Positions 4,681 through 5,011 of a stretch of DNA of 5,011 bases are shown here, piece after piece. The notes beneath the pieces were generated by a model. That model made no database searches, was not told the DNA's origin, and saw only the letters and a program-made list of their open reading frames with translations. The stretch is taken from NCBI GenBank assembly GCA_934725655.1, contig CAKVCJ010000156.1:1-5011 (forward strand), in the 5' to 3' direction. The stretch's first letter is position 1; every line of letters starts with the position of its first letter. A program made the position numbers and the translations under genes. The DNA comes from an uncultured Brachyspira sp. GTDB lineage: Bacteria; Spirochaetota; Brachyspiria; Brachyspirales; Brachyspiraceae.

Positions 4681-5011
4681 AACACCAACCCTGCATCCAT
4701 ATTAAGATAAAGCTTTCCTGTAAAAGAAGGGTGGGATATATATTGACCTATTTTTAAATTAACTTCTATGTAAAATCTGTTTAAAAATTCATATTCAAAA
4801 TGTGCATATGCCCCTATAGAATGCCAAAGCTGTTTTGTATTATTTATATAGGCTAACATGTAATTTATTCCTACTGATAGAGGATATAAATCAAATAATA
4901 TCATACTGTCAAGTTTATAAGATATATCATTTTGCTCTCTCACAAGAAGAAGTTCATAATCTAAAAAGTATTTTCCATTATTAACATATGCATATTTAAA
5001 TGTTAAACCTG
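4668..5011 (-). CDS. C-terminal part of a beta-strand-rich, probably outer-membrane beta-barrel protein (5' end outside window)
   Basis: The minus-strand frame stays open from the right edge (first full codon 5009-5007) to a TAA at 4670-4668, giving 113 residues of C-terminal sequence. A GTG at 4943 is internal and lacks a convincing Shine-Dalgarno, so the gene should be read as truncated by the window, not as a 91-residue protein. The sequence alternates polar and hydrophobic/aromatic residues in repeated strand-like blocks, for example KYFLDYELLLV, SMILFDLYPLSVGINYML, YAHFEYEFLN, RFYIEVNLKIGQYI and LNMDAGLVFKII. These are separated by short polar turns, and the region has no cysteine. This is the pattern of an outer-membrane beta-barrel C-terminus, and the last strand ends in hydrophobic residues. 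I do not recognise a specific family. It is convergent with the DegT-like gene, with only 2 bp between stops. That it is coding is likely; the barrel assignment is inferred. Confidence 0.65.
   Translation of the reverse strand, partial: GLTFKYAYVNNGKYFLDYELLLVREQNDISYKLDSMILFDLYPLSVGINYMLAYINNTKQLWHSIGAYAHFEYEFLNRFYIEVNLKIGQYISHPSFTGKLYLNMDAGLVFKII

Noticed and set aside
1..5011. Mobile element, prophage, CRISPR or defence system
   Set aside because: No transposase, integrase, phage or nuclease motifs, no regularly spaced repeats and no tRNA-like insertion site were seen. Most genes are housekeeping.

Overview
The window is strongly AT-rich and densely packed with bacterial genes. UGG encodes Trp and every complete gene ends in TAA. 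Base composition, a lipoprotein with a canonical lipobox, a beta-strand-rich (outer-membrane-like) protein and typical spirochaete-style housekeeping proteins together suggest a spirochaete of the Brachyspira type. This is an inference from composition and protein character, not a database result.

Layout from left to right. Bases 1-50 look like the 3' tail of a gene that starts outside the window. At 165-605 lies a small orphan Asn-rich lipoprotein whose stop codon sits inside a perfect 12-bp hairpin. At 725-2831 is a two-gene operon: der (EngA, the double-GTPase ribosome assembly factor) overlaps plsY (acyl-phosphate glycerol-3-phosphate acyltransferase) by 11 bp. A strong, probably bidirectional terminator (2903-2940) separates plsY from the convergent greA (transcript cleavage factor, minus strand, 2977-3441). 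The 171-bp region between greA and the next gene carries divergent promoters and an 18-bp perfect inverted repeat. Then comes a DegT/DnrJ/EryC1-family (sugar aminotransferase fold) gene, best read from a TTG start at 3613. Its stop is 2 bp from the stop of a convergent, window-truncated beta-strand-rich protein (4668-5011).

The housekeeping genes serve ribosome assembly (Der), membrane phospholipid synthesis (PlsY) and transcription elongation (GreA). They share a neighbourhood but no pathway. The lipoprotein, the DegT-like protein and the truncated protein are plausible envelope functions. No mobile element, CRISPR array, tRNA or rRNA is visible, and I found no convincing multi-gene novel system. 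The most unusual item is the DegT-family protein: Arg occupies the position of the PLP-binding Lys, and the following Gly-Glu-Gly-Gly motif is altered. Next is the long inverted repeat that fits inside the greA promoter and may also reach the promoter of the DegT-like gene.
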